Origin: Rhizophagus clarus
Taxonomy: Eukaryota; Glomeromycota; Glomeromycetes; Glomerales; Glomeraceae
Assembly: GCA_015698045.1 (NCBI GenBank)
Contig: BLAL01000044.1
Coordinates: forward strand, 1,456,501 to 1,520,500
DNA length: 64,000 nt
Direction: 5' to 3'
Of this stretch, positions 1-13,648 are shown in pieces (positions within the stretch are counted from its first letter, which is position 1; each line of letters opens with the position of its first letter). The notes beneath the pieces were generated by a model, which was not told the DNA's origin, searched no databases, and saw nothing but the letters and a program-made list of their open reading frames with translations. The position numbers were made by a program, and so were the translations under genes.

Positions 1-1891
1 TCCCATGAATAAAAAATTCGGATGGATGATATAAATATTTTCGGTCTCTTCATTCTTGCTTACATAAGAGTATATCGATCGATCGGAAGGTTCATCCCTC
101 CCTTTAAATAATTAGTCAATAAGGTAGACTTATTTAAACTTCACATAAACTTAATAAACTTAAACTATTCTCATATACTTTAAAAAATTGATCCAATCCC
201 ATATTTCAAATATTTATTTATATATTTATAATAAAATTTTAAATATAAAAAAAAACTAATTGCATGTTGATACGCATAGTTTAATACATTTCGGGGATAA
301 TTCCGTAATTCCTTTCAACTAAATATAAATGCGTTAAATACCATTGATACACGTATACAATATAATAAAAACAATGTGTTATTTGAATATTTAATTTAAC
401 TTAAACAGGGATTTTATATGACTTTGTAATGCTAATGCAAAATGAAGGTTTCCCTTGTATCTGTGTTTCATTCAATCATGAAAAAATTTTTTTTTAAAAG
501 TGACGAATGATCATCGGTTAGCTGATGTTATATAACATTATATAACATTATATATAACATATAATGATAACACAGTTTCATTCACTTGCATTAATGAAAA
601 GAAAAAAAGTAAATAATTTTCGATTGGCTATAAAAATTTGTGATTAAAAATAAACAAACTGGATCTGCATTTTCTTCTCTTTTTTTTTTTTTTTTCGTTT
701 GCTATCATTGTATGCAATGTAGAATTTATGTTATGATCCAATTAAATTGTCGTTTGAAAGAAACAACATAAAAATTTGGTAAAGAAATAAACTTTTTTAA
801 GCATTATTGTTAAATGTTAGTATATATAATCCAAAATGTTTGCATAAACCTTATCCCTGAATCTTAATTACTCCTTTTAAAGCATTGTTTTGTACGACAT
901 CATTTATTTGGTTGAAACACAAAAAAATTAAAAAGATGTAAAAGTTACATAAAAAAAAAAAAAAAAAAAAACGACCTTTAAATCTAACCTAAAGATTTTG
1001 CGGTTAAAGCCACAATTTTTTTTAAGGTTTATAAAGTCACATTGATAGGGGTCAAAAAATAATATAAATGCGTATGTAATAATTGGTTAATATGTCCATG
1101 GAATCATGGAATATTTATTCTATAAAATTGCCAACAATTTTTGGGTGTTTTGGTTTCAGCTGAAATTTGTATTACGTACTCCCAATAATTTTTAAAAATG
1201 AGATTGGTAAAAAAATCGTGTACCGTATATCTTAATCATTGTGTTTGGGGGCTTTTTTCTGTTTGGATGTGGACATTTTACCACATTAGTCTTAATGAAC
1301 CCAAAAAACTTTTTTAATATGTGAATCACGTGATCAATTAATATTGAGCGGTTCGCGTTATTTACTTTTGGGAATTTGTTAACAATTTCTATCTATACGA
1401 CTTTCGTTGTTCTGCTATAGTTAGTGAACCGCCACATTTATCTGGCTTGATAATTGATCTTAGCGTTTATATTCGCCCGTACAGACTCCGTACAGTTCCC
1501 AAACTGGTTCATTTTGGGTATTTGCTGTATTTGCTGTATTTGGGAGTTCACTCCAGTAAAAATAAATAAAATAAAATAAATTTGTTAACACTTTTCTAAT
1601 TGTGTTGAAATTTTATTCAAACCTTTTCTTTATCAATTTCTCTTCTCTGGCTTCAAACTTATTATTAGTCATAAATAGTCTTTTTCATTGCTGGGTAGTT
1701 AGTCAGGGAAAGTATTTTCTCTTTCTTTTCAAAAAAATAATAGTTTTCTTTATTAATATTATCCTTCATTTAATTATTTTTTTTTTTTTTTGATATTTAG
1801 ATACTTATGTATAAATGTTTCTTTTTAAAAATCACTTTTTTTTTTACAAATGTCATGATAAAAAAAAATTATTCTTCATATTCAATTATTA

Positions 1892-1925
<34 letters not shown>

Positions 1926-2394
1926 ACAAATAAATCGAGAATCATTTGTCTTTTAAAACGTTTTAAAAGTGAAAAAAAAACTTTTCGATCAGGTTGTCTG
2001 GTAGAAACAAAAATCATTTCCAAAAAATATCGCACCTCCGTTTTGTGGGCGTGGTTTTGGTAGGGTGTGATGGTTTATGCAGCGACAAATAGAGATCAGG
2101 CCACAGATAAATATAAATTGCGCGTTCCAGCAATCACGTGTTGAAGTGACAAATAAATGTCACATCCCATTAGTAAACATAATAAACCACGCCCACAAAA
2201 CTGACGTGTAAAAATATCCGATAGGACAGTTCGTCCAAGATACTTGTGTCACGGTCCGAACAAATCCTGCGGATTGTTTCCGTTGTACAATCGATCAATC
2301 GGGGTTGTGATACCACTGCGTTTATATAGGTTTTTTTATTTCGTTAAAACGTTATAATTTTTTTTCGTTCTTAAAAAAAAACAAGTTATTAAAC
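1..2394. other. 5' flank of the class I myosin gene, no gene seen
   Basis: This is A+T-rich intergenic DNA with long poly-A/poly-T runs. No reading frame longer than about 60 codons looks real. The more G+C-rich part at 2030-2320 lies next to the myosin start and probably holds its promoter. It includes an inverted pair of TTTTGTGGGCGTGGTTT-like boxes (2040-2057 and 2184-2201) and a CACGTG at about 2137. A CACGTG also lies near 1327 and a GAACCGCCAC-type stretch near 1430. No function is assigned to the rest. Confidence 0.6.
2040..2202. promoter_or_regulatory. inverted GTGGGCGTGG boxes upstream of myosin
   Basis: TTTTGTGGGCGTGGTTT occurs at 2041-2057 and its near-perfect reverse complement AAACCACGCCCACAAAA at about 2184-2200, some 190 bp before the myosin start codon. 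The arms extend imperfectly inward. They may be paired sites for a C2H2 zinc-finger factor or the ends of a small foldback element. The pairing is visible; the role is inferred. Confidence 0.4.
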
Positions 2395-5300
2395 ATGGTA
2401 TTTATTCCTATTATTTCGTTAAAAATGTTTTCATTTAGGGAATTTCTAATATAATACTTGTTTGATTTATTAAGCCTCCAAAAAAATCAACAGCGAAAGA
2501 ACGAAAATTCGAAAAAGCAGATTGGAAAGAGGGTTTCAAGAAAAAGCAAGTTGGGGTATCTGATATGACTATGTTGAGTAAAGTTAATAATGATGCTATT
2601 AACGAGAATTTAAAGAAAAGGTTTGAAAATGCTGAGATATATGTATGTAATTAAATTAAAATTTTGGAATGAATAAATTTTTGGTTGATTAAAACTTTAA
2701 AGTATATTTTAGATTAGACTTATTTTTACTAACATTTATCAACATACATCGATTAGACATATATTGGACATGTACTGATCAGTGTAAATCCATTCAAAGA
2801 TTTGGGTATATATACAGATGAGATCTTACAAAGTTATGTTGGTAAAAATAGATTGGAGGTAATATATGCAATGAAAGTTACTTTTGATTTGATCTTAACT
2901 TGAGAAAGAGTTTATGTACTGAAAAGTTTTTTCGTTTTTTTTTTTTTATTTAGATGCCTCCCCATGTTTATGCCGTTGCTGAATCATCCTATTATCATAT
3001 GAATAGTTATAAAGAAAATCAGTGTATCATTATTAGGTATTTTACGCTAATAATGCAAAAAAAGACGATGATTTAGATATTATTTTATTATATTAATAAT
3101 TATTATAAATTTTAGTGGTGAATCTGGTGCTGGGAAAACTGGTTAGTATTTATAAAATTTTAAAATTTGAAATAATAGTGAATTTATTATTTATTGTGAT
3201 TTTTTTTTTTTTAAAAAAAAAAAACAAATTCAGAGGCTGCAAAAAGGGTAATTTATTTAAATCAAATGATAATTGTTTTCACCACTACATATTTAATTAA
3301 TCTAATATTTACTTAAAAATAATTTTTACAGATTATGCAATATATTGCGACAGTTAGTGGTGGTGCAACATCTTCAATTAAGGAAATTAAAGATATGGTT
3401 TTAGCTACGAATCCTCTATTAGAAAGTTTCGGTTGTGCTAAAACACTTAGGAATAATAATTCAAGTCGACATGTGGGTTATTAATTATCTACTTATTTTA
3501 TTTAATTTGGAAATTTTATTAAATTTTAAGTTATTTAAATTTTGTTTAAATTTTCAGGGAAAATATTTGGAAATTCAATTTAATTCCAATGGAGAACCTG
3601 TTGGTGCTGTTATTACTAATTATTTATTAGAAAAGGTAAAGGCACACTTTTTTTATGGTTTCATTTTTTGGCCAAATATTTATTCAGATTTTTTTTTAAA
3701 AGAAATATTAACATTTATTTTATTTAAATAGGGACGTGTTGTTGGACAAATTGAGAATGAACGTAATTTCCATATATTTTATCAATTCACTAAAGCAGCT
3801 TCTTCTGAATATCAAGGTAAATTATTATTTTTCAATTACTGATCTTTCTTATTAAAATAGTTTCTAACAAAAATATTTCTTTATAGAACAATTTGGTATT
3901 CAAGGGCCTGAAAGTTATTTATATACTAGTAAAAGTGATTGTTTGGATGTTGATGGTATTGATGACGTAGAAGATTTTGAAGAGACTTTGGTAATAATTT
4001 ACATCTCTTTTTATTATTACAAGCCATATCATATACGTAATGATGGCTCTTTTGTTAAAATTATAGAAAGCAATGGAAATTATTGGTCTTCATAAACATG
4101 AGCAAGATGATATTTTCAGAATGTTGGCAATAATATTATGGTTGGGAAATGTATTATTCGACGAGGGGGATGATGGAAATTCTGTTGTCAATGATGAAAA
4201 TGGTAGATACATATAATCTTGATAGATTTTCTTGAGGGACATATGTTTGTCGAGTACGAGCTAATTTATTTTATATATATTTAGTTACAAATTACATTGC
4301 TCATTTAATGGAGGTAGATTCAGCCTCATTAAATAAGGTATTTTTACATAATAATTCTTATGAGAAAAAAAGAAAAAGAAATTAATTTTAACACAAATAT
4401 AATAGGCTTTAACAAGTCGTACAATTGAAACAACACGTGGAGGGCGTCGTGGTTCCGTGTATGACGTTCCTCTTAATCCTGTTCAGGTATCTTGCTATCT
4501 TTTTTCCTTTCTTCTTTTTGATTTTTTTTTTCTTTTTTTTTTTTTGGTTGTATAAATTAAAATAATTCTTTTATTATATAATATAGGCATCGGCTGTAAG
4601 AGATGCATTATCCAAAGCAATATATAATAATCTATTTGAATGGATAGTGGAACGTGTAAATAAAGCATTACGTTCACGATCACAATCATCTTATGTAATT
4701 GGAGTGTTGGATATTTATGGATTTGAAATTTTTGAAGAAAACTCATTTGAACAATTATGTATAAATTATGTTAATGAAAAATTACAGCAAATATTCATTG
4801 AATTAACGTTAAAAACTGAACAAGAAGAATATGTTAAAGAACAAATTAAATGGACACCAATAGAATTTTTTAATAATAAAATAGTATGTGATTTAATAGA
4901 AGAGAAACGACCTCCAGGTTTATTTGCAGCCATGAATGACGCTTGTGCTACTGCTCATGCCGACTCTGAAGCTGCTGATAACAGTTTTGTTCAACGATTA
5001 GGATTTTTAAGTTCAAATCCTCATTTCGAGAGTAGAGGTAGTAAATTTTTAGTTAAACATTATGCCGGTGATGTATTATATTCTATACCTGGTATGACTG
5101 ACAAGAATAAGGATCAATTGGTAAAGGATTTATTGGAGTTAGTTGCTTCGAGTGAGAATCAATTTTTGGGTGTATTGTTTCCTAATCGCGTGGATAAAGA
5201 TTCTAAAAAGAGACCTCCGACTGCAAGTGATAAAATTAAGGTATGTAAGTGGGTTCATGGAGGAAGAGGGAGATTTGAACCTATTAATCAAAGTTGAATC

Positions 5301-8163
5301 TTTTTTAAACAAAAATATATATACATATTTTTTTTTTTTTGATTTAGTCATCAGCCAATGAATTAGTGAGAAAATTAATGCAATCTCAACCTTCTTACAT
5401 ACGTACCATAAAACCAAATCAAAATAAGAGTCCTTCAGAATATGATTCAAAAATGGTTTTGCATCAAATTAAATATCTTGGATTAAATGAAAACATTAGA
5501 GTACGTAGGGCTGGTTTCGCTTATAGGCAAACATTTGAGAAGTTTTTAGAAAGGTAATATATTCTGAAAGGGAGGGTAGGAAGTAAATTATTTATTACTA
5601 TTGTATTTTAAATAATTTATGATTATTTTAGATTTTATTTGTTATCAAAGAAAACTTCTTATGCTGGGGAATATATTTGGAAAGGTGATCAGAAATCTGG
5701 TACAGAAAAGATTTTAAAAGACTGCGGTATTGCTCCCGAAGAATGGCAAATGGGCGTTACAAAAGCATTCATTAGACATCCGGAAACGGTAAAATAAAAA
5801 TTGGAATTTTTTTTTTTTTGCTCCTGTAATATTTCTTTCTTTTATACTAAATTCTTCTTTATATCCATTAAGATTTGGGCACTTGAACATTTACGTGATA
5901 GATATTGGCATAATATGGCAATGCGAATCCAACGAGCATATAGAAATTATGTAAGATACAAGAATGAGTGCGCGAGGCGCATACAAAGATGTTGGAATAA
6001 GAACAAAGATCAAATAATTTACGTACAATTAAGAGATTATGGACATCAAATACTGGGACAACGTAAAGAAAGAAGAAGAATGAGTTTATTGAGTATGAGA
6101 AAATTTATGGGCGATTATTTGTATGTTAGTGACGAAAGTGGTGAAGAATTAAGAAATGTTTGCAATCTTGGAAGTGAGTAAATTCAAAAAGGAAAAAAAA
6201 AAAAGAAAAAAGTATTGGTTATTTTGGGAAAAGTATCTTAATTAAATTAATATCTTTTTTTTTTTTTTGTCTATTAGCTAATGAACCCGTAGCATTTAGT
6301 AGCAAGATTCAATTACTTGTTGCTCGTCTTGGAAGATCAAGTAAACCAAGTCCTAGATATTTGATTTTGGTATAATTTTTTTTTCTTCTATTTGTTTTCT
6401 TGATGTGAATTTATTTTAACTAGAATTAATTTTTTTTTTTTTTTGGTGCAGACTGATAAAGCGATATATATTATTATATCTACGATTGAAAAGAAACTTT
6501 TAACAATGAATGTCGAAAGAAATATTCCATTAATCTCAATTACTGGAGTTAGCTTATCAAATTTAAGAGATGATTGGGTAGTACTTCACATTAATAATCC
6601 GACCAAAGAATTAGGAGATCCAGTATTTTCATGTTTTTTCAAAACAGAATTTCTTGTTCATTTATTACAAAGAACAGGATCGAGAGTACAAGTTAAAATT
6701 GCATCACAAATAGATTATTGTAAAAAATTGAACAAGACTGCCACAATCAAATTTGTTAAAGATGAAAGCATTAAAAAGAATGATGTATATAAAAGTCATA
6801 CAATTCATGTACCTAGTGGTGAACCTGCAGATAGTTTATCGGATCCTCCTTGCCCCAAAAAAGAACCTCCTCCAAGACCTATCACTTCTGGAAAATTATT
6901 AAAAGCAGGTGGTCCTACCAAATCAAAATCAAAACCTATAAAGAAATCTCCACCAATTACTACTCCAAATACGACAGCTACAGATAATACTAGAAGAACA
7001 TCTGTTAGTAGAGGAGTCCCACCGCCACCGCCACCTCCTGCACCACAGAAACCACCTTCACCTCCACCTCCACCTACAAATCCAACTTTTAAGGCCGTTT
7101 ATAATTTTGTAACAGAAGATGCAGGAGAATTACCATTTAATACTGGTGATATATTAGAAATTCTTCAAAAAGATGATAATGGTTGGTGGTTGGCCCAAAA
7201 AGGTGGTCAACAAGGTTGGGTACCAAGCAACTACTTAGAAGAGATTAAAGTAGCTCCAAAAACAAATCCTGCATTACCAGCTAGACGTAAGCCTCCACCT
7301 GCTCCTCAAGAAAAGAAAAAAGAACCTCCACAAGAATTTGCTGCTGAAGAAGAAGCAGAAGAAAAAGAGCCTACAAAAAAATTTCGTACTTCTATCGCAA
7401 CTTCAACAAATAAAAGTTATAACAATTCCTCAAGTTCTTCAGCTCCTGTACCTGTATTCCCAGGTATGGCACCTGTTAATAGTGCAAGTGGCGTACCTCC
7501 GTGGAAGGCTGCACTTGAAGCCAAAAAAGCTGCTGCTAAGGTAAAATTATTTTTTTATTTTAATGTTTACCGCATTATGAATTAAAAGTTATTATTTTTT
7601 TTTTTTTAAAAAAAAAAATTTAGGCCTCTGAAACTGCAAATTCAACTGAAGATACTGAAAGTGAACGTCCAGTCGCTCCTTCGAGGAAAACAACGGGATT
7701 TGGTATGTAAATTGTTCTGAAAATCAACTTCTATTATTAATAAGCTTAGTAATATTATTATTTAATATAATAGCTAAGAAAGCTCCGCCACCGGTTGCTT
7801 CCAAACCAATAATTCCACCTAGACCTTCGACCGGAGATAAACCTCCTGCTCCTCCAAAACCAGGGACTGCAGGATCAAAGGTATGCTAAAGTTGCTATCT
7901 TACTGGTATTACTTAAAAGGGTATTATGTATACATATTTAATATTTTATACTAATTATTTAGCCACCAGCACCACCGCGACAAAGCGGGCAGATGAGCCT
8001 TGCTGATGCAGTAAGTTTGATTTTAACATTTTTTGTAATATTGTAATTCTATTCATTGTAATGCAATATTTGATTTATATTATATTTGTTATTTTAGCTT
8101 AAACAAAGAAGCAAAAGTTTAAATAATGATGACGATGACGATGATGATGATGAATGGAATTAA
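2395..8163 (+). CDS. MYO1: class I myosin (Myo1/Myo3/Myo5 type), 23 exons, 1290 aa
   Basis: Actin-based motor for endocytic actin patches and polarised growth. Exons: 2395-2397, 2475-2642, 2757-2858, 2954-3036, 3116-3141, 3234-3247, 3332-3472, 3558-3635, 3732-3816, 3887-3990, 4067-4202, 4285-4337, 4406-4486, 4587-5240, 5348-5553, 5632-5788, 5873-6173, 6278-6369, 6452-7540, 7624-7702, 7774-7880, 7963-8010, 8098-8163. Visible: P-loop GESGAGKT (residues 120-127), TEDS-site serine in [11 protein letters not shown] (about S348, a PAK-type phosphosite), two IQ motifs (about 714-745), TH1 tail, proline-rich linker, SH3 domain (about 1042-1093) and a C-terminal acidic tail of eight Asp ending EWN, as in Arp2/3 activators. 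Domain order and length match fungal class I myosins. The only in-frame start is an ATG directly followed by a GTATTT donor. Exon 6 is only 14 nt. Confidence 0.95.
2398..2474 (+). other. intron directly after the myosin start codon
   Basis: The bases after ATG (2395-2397) read GTATTT and the next exon begins after TTATTAAG at 2475 with CCTCCAAAA, giving an [13 protein letters not shown] terminus typical of Myo1 proteins. The frame of exon 2 meets a stop just upstream of the acceptor, so the exon cannot start by itself. The intron is 77 nt. Confidence 0.75.
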
Positions 8164-10330
8164 TTGAGATAATTAAATTCCCTCTTTATATTAATCTTAT
8201 CACAGAGAAGAATTATGATAACTTAGAATTAAATTAGAAAATTATTTATTTCTATTAACGTTTTAATTTATTTATTTTTTTTTTTTAAAAAGAAAAATTA
8301 TTATTCACTTGTTTATCAAAATCTATACATTGTGATTATTAAACTAATATCTTTTTAAGTAAAATTTAACAATCTCAAAAAAAAATTAAAAATAAAAATA
8401 AAAATTTATTATTTTGCTTATTACACAAACCAATAATCATGTCCTACATATAGTCAATTTTTGTTTTGGAGCGCCATGAGAAAACCATATATTTTCGAAC
8501 CTATATATTGTTCTTTACGTTCTTGCACAGATGTTAGCTGATCGCTCAAAGATGGACAATGATATTCTAACTAGTGTGACAACGGACTTTAAAGTCAAAG
8601 TCAATGGGGTAGTAAGGATAATTTTTATCTGTCAACTTATAAAATAGGGGATCATTCGAAAAGGAAATAACATCTATTATATATTATCATTTGATAGTGT
8701 GTTGTCAATCAGTCCGAAAAATCTAATGAAAGAGAGGGAAATAACAATACAACTTTATTTTTTTGGCACCTATTGTCGCGTCCACTAGTTATGGAAATTT
8801 TAGAAAGAGCGAGAAGGAAATTAATAGGTTAATCATTAGGAACTAATGCGGAATAAATAAATATGTAGAGATAGCACGTGATTTAAAATCAAGTTTTTAA
8901 ATCAGTTTTTTTATTGTTTTAAAACGTTTTTTATTTGGCACCCTTAAATAATTGGTTGCTGATGCGGTCAGCGCCTCAGCGGTCAGTCAAACAGATTGGT
9001 GTTCACCCAGATCGATTTATTATAATAAACAACACGTCTACATGTTTTTGTCCTATAACATATTATGAATGATATAACCAATCCGATCAATCAAAAAATT
9101 GTAACTATGATCTGATTGGTTATACATTTTTTCGGTCAATCCGATACGATCAAGGGCTATAATTATATCAATAAACCAACCTTAAATAATGACGGTAAAA
9201 AAAAAAATTTGTGGCTCTCTATCAAAATTTAAGAATTCAAAAGGAAATTAGCGAAGATAATTGGTTTGAAGGTGATAAAACTAAATAAATATGACGAAAT
9301 TAAATAATTTTATTGAAATATAAGAAAGTGCCTAAAAATTGGATATATTTATACAACAATTGCTTAAATTTTTATTGCAAATATGTATTACGTAATAAAG
9401 TGTTTAATGTTTTAAACCATGTTTTAAAACATGTTTTAAACACCGAAATTGTTTTAAAACGTGTTTTTTCCCCATCCCTAATTACATGCGATGCCAATGA
9501 TGCTCACTTCTAGCGAACTAAAAGTTACTATTTTAACAACAAAATATTTTATTAGAAATACAGATAAAAAAATCGAAAAATAAATGGCTAGCTATACTAC
9601 ACTTGAAGACAGGATTTTTGTGATTTCGCGCAATAAAATATACAATGGATTACATTTTTAAATAAATTAAAAGGATAATATATATATATAACTTACTAGG
9701 CTTCACATACAATTTCACTTCCTCCAGATTCCCAATTTTCTACACATGACTAATGAATTTCTTAACATTTTTTTCTTTAAATAATGAATCATATTATGCT
9801 CTTTATATATCATGTGTTTCTCATTGTAGATTTGATTGATTTGCTATTATAGATATTAACTATGAATACAGGCAAAAAATCAAAAAAAAAAATAAATAAA
9901 TAAATAATATTATATATACTATATCTGAGTCTACGGGGTTATAATTCACACAAAAAATATCTTCTTTCTTTAGTTTATTATAAAGAATATGTATAATTAT
10001 AAATCATAACATTTCTAATTTTAGCCATAAAAAATCAAAAATAAATAAATTGAATTTGTAATTGGAGTTTGATTTTTTGATTACTTATCATTGTGATAAA
10101 AGGAAGGCCAGCTATGTTAATATCATATATATGTAGATAGATATACAGAGCAAAAAAAATTTAATACAATGAAATTTTACGTTATATACTTTTATTTAAA
10201 ATATTTAAAACTTAATTTATAATAAATAAATTATATTATTTCTATTAAATTGATTATGAGAAGAGAAAAGAAAGAAAATGTGATAAATAAATAAATAATA
10301 AATAAATAATAATAACTACAATTTAACATA
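8164..10330. other. convergent intergenic region, no gene seen
   Basis: This lies between the 3' ends of the myosin (+) and antiporter (-) genes. It is A+T-rich, with an inverted repeat near 9062-9125 (ATAACCAATCCGATC against GATCTGATTGGTTAT), runs of GTTTTAAAAC-type palindromes near 9412-9470 and simple AAATA repeats at 9885-9905 and 10285-10310. A 66-codon frame at 9313-9513 needs a non-ATG start and is low-complexity, so it is not called. The far ends presumably carry both 3' UTRs. Confidence 0.6.
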
Positions 10331-13300
10331 CTAATAACCATCATAATTAGAAGGAGCATAGAAAAATCCAGCCATTAATACCGCATAAGATAAAATTAAT
10401 ATAGATCCTTTAAAATAATTTGATTTTCCTTCTATATACGTATAAGTCAATAAAAATACTGAAAATATTACAGCAAATACATCCCATTTAGGGAATACCA
10501 ATCTATAATAAAATTTTGGTTAGAGTTTTTTTTTTTTCTTGAAAAAAAACAAAAAAAAAAAAATGTATAAAAGGCTATGACTTACGTGAATGTGCGATCT
10601 TTCTGTTGATCTTCCGTTTTGCCTCTATTAATCCAACCAGAATATGCTACCATAGCCGGGATTTGTAAAAGGCATACTTGTAATGCGTAAGCTGAACCAA
10701 TTTCCATACTACAATTAATTAGATGAAACAAAAAAAAAGAAATAAAAAATATTAAAAATTGTCTTTTTTTTTTTAAAAAAAAAAAATTCGATTAAATTAA
10801 TTTACCTAAGAGCTATATTTCCATATAAAGAAAACAACATTGCATTAAGAAATTCTGTTACATTTGGTACTAAAGCAAACAGAGTTAATCCCAATATTTT
10901 TTCTGTAGTATTAACATGATCTAGAACAAATGTAACATTCTCAACCAAAATTTCTAAAAAAGAAAAAAGATTAAATTAATATTTAAAAATGAAACTTTTT
11001 AGACTAAAAAAATAAATCTTTACCTGCAATGAAAGAATATAAAGCAGTACAAGACAATAATATGAATCCACTCTTAAATTTACCCCAATTAGGAGAATCA
11101 TGGCCATGAACTTCTTCTTCCTCCTCTTCAGACTCATTAACATTTCTAAAACTAATATTTTGTGGATTATGAAAATTATTTGCTACACTAGCTAAATTAA
11201 TTGTATTATCGTCATTATGAACAAGTATACTGTGAATTGCTGAACTAGGTGCTGACATTGATCTTGGTAATGGTGGTGCTAAATGTTCACTCTCTGAATT
11301 AACATGATGCTGTTGATGCTGTTGTGGGTGCAGGAAAGTTGGCGAATGTGGAAGTAATTGTTGAATAATATTTACGGGAACAAGACGCTGATATATGGAT
11401 TGTGGTCGTTCCGAATGTTCATGTGGTGTTTGTGGTGTTTGTGATGTTTGATAAACTAATGATGCGTGCGTATGTAATGAAAACCATAATCCAATTAAAT
11501 AAGACTACAAAAACGTGGCATCATTCTGTTAGTAAAATGAATAAACTTTTGAGGAAAAAAAAGGTTTAGAGATGTTTACCAATAAAAGAATTGTTGCACA
11601 GAAATACATCAATGGTATGACGTGATCCTTGTATAATGGAGTTTCGGTTGGTTCAACCTCTGAGTGCGAACATATTTGACAAGATTCTAACAATGATGAT
11701 TCATCACACGGTTTACAAGACATTTTATACTAATGAAAGCAATAAGAATTACTATTTTATTTTAAAAAAGAAGAATAAATAAATAAATTTGTTAAAATTA
11801 AAAACTTACGGGAGCATATGTTTGAAAGAACAAAGTTGGAGTAAATGCACCAATAATAGCCATAATAAGCATCGTTGATGTCACTCCTATAAATTCAATA
11901 AACAAATCAGTACATACACATACATTTATTTATATTTAAAAAGAAACTTTTCCATAAATTACCTGCACTCTTAGAATTAAATTTTTGTTCTTTTCTTTTT
12001 AGACCGCCACTTACCATACTAACACCAGGCATTAACAGGACACCAGCCATAATACTTCCGATAATACTACCTTCCGTTAATTTACCTTTGCCTCTATTTA
12101 AAGCAATAGCATATAAAATAATTTCAATAATACTACCAAATGTAGCATTAATAACAGCCCCCATGCCAATAGAAGATTGAGCTGAAATAGAAGCTACTGC
12201 TGTACCTATAAAATAACTTAGGGGTATAACTGATGCTAATGATAATGCAAATATAAATTCTTCTGTTGCAAAAAAATAATCTTTAAATCTATCTTTAAGA
12301 AACCGATCATCTATAATAACAAAGAATACTATTGTCATTAAATTTATAAATATGATGTTAATCCCCTCGTATGTATACTTGTAATATTGCAATCCAAAAG
12401 CTCTATATATACATAATAATACTCCTGATCTTGGTGTTGTTCTAGATGATCCTGATTTAAAATGTAATGATAACGGGTTTCTTTTTAAATGTTTAAGTAA
12501 TACAACTATTAATTTGGCCATTGGTATTGGAAATACCGATAACCAACATATGGCTGAAACGAGTAAAAATGATGGGGCTAAAATATTGAAAAATAACTTG
12601 TTAATCGTGTCACGTATTATATTGATAAATGTATAATTTATTAGAGACTCACCTAGAACTAGGAAGAACCAGAAATAAAAGAAAACGCCCGATGGACCAA
12701 TTTCATCCAACTTTTCAAATAAATTAAATTTTTCCGAGCGATTATTTCTTCTTGAATTAATATAAAGACTTCTTCTCAATAAAGGTCTAGTCTCATTATC
12801 CTCTACATCCATATCACTTAAATGATGATTAAAGTAGTCGGTTTGTTGTTCATGATTTGATGCGTCATCATGCCAATCATCCTCTTTTTCGACAAATTTA
12901 CCAAATGGCCAAAATATATAAAAGCTTAATTCTCGTAATACATTTGCATATCTCCATCCTTCAGACGGTGTCAGTAATAATATAATTGATATAATATATG
13001 ATATCAAAGCTAACCACCATCCAAAACATATTGCCCAAAGAATGTTACCAGAACTAATATAAATATCTGGAGATGGTACTGAATGAAGCGCTGAATTCGC
13101 ATTACGCGTCACAGAACGTGATTTTTTATATAACGCCGGTTTCCATATTGGCAAACCAAATGGATGAGTAATATTGATAGCCTAATCGTAAACATAAAAT
13201 TTAATATATGACAAATCAGCAAATCATTACTAGCATATATCAAACTTACTTCTTGTCTATCTTTAAGAGTAACAGGTTCAAGATCGGATTCATTCTCATC

Positions 13301-13648
13301 GACTTCATCTTCATTTTGATTTTCATCAATTGCATCCTCAACTTCTACATTAGACATACTCGATTTTTTACGTCTATATGATTGACGTCTTCTTAAACCT
13401 TTTCTTTTATGTTTTCTAGAATCGTCAGAATCATAATCATTTTCGTCATCATCGTCTTCGTCATCATCATTCGGATAAGATTTGTGTCGACGTAATTTAG
13501 GCGTCGTTAATGTTATTGGTGACGTAGGATCTGATTTTGGATCATTGATTGAAATTCTGTGTGGTCTTTCGGAAGGTTCAGCGCTACTACTGCTGCCTGC
13601 AATCGCTGACGCTTGCGTAGGTGGTGCACCCTGATTATCTTGCGACAT
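10331..13648 (-). CDS. VNX1: vacuolar monovalent cation/H+ antiporter, VNX1-like CAX family
   Basis: A cation/proton exchanger of endomembranes. In yeast, Vnx1 moves Na+ and K+ into the vacuole. Exons, from the start downward: 13250-13648, 11963-13181, 11810-11886, 11580-11729, 11024-11504, 10806-10953, 10586-10708, 10331-10502. They sum to 922 aa, close to yeast Vnx1 (908). The protein has a long acidic and basic N terminus, the conserved NITHPFGL and KKSRSVTR motifs after exon 1, many transmembrane segments, a first CAX repeat around residue 470 (INATFGSIIEI), an extended cytosolic loop rich in His, Pro and Glu, and a second repeat near 800 (VPNVTEFLNAM) that departs from the canonical CAX GNAAEH, as expected for the VNX branch. 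It is divergent from the OPRT gene across about 590 bp. Substrate choice is inferred. Confidence 0.9.

Noticed and set aside
1602-1793. 63-codon plus frame upstream of myosin
   Set aside because: Mostly Phe/Leu/Ile from poly-T, no ATG, no conserved pattern.
5139-5450. 103-codon minus frame
   Set aside because: Lies antisense to well-conserved myosin exons; composition is that of a shadow frame.
9420-9490. Right end of a hAT-like element (CACG-TTTTTTCCCCATCCCTA)
   Set aside because: The terminus looks like an inverse TAGGGATGGGG end, but no matching left end or 8-bp duplication could be found in 8160-9420.
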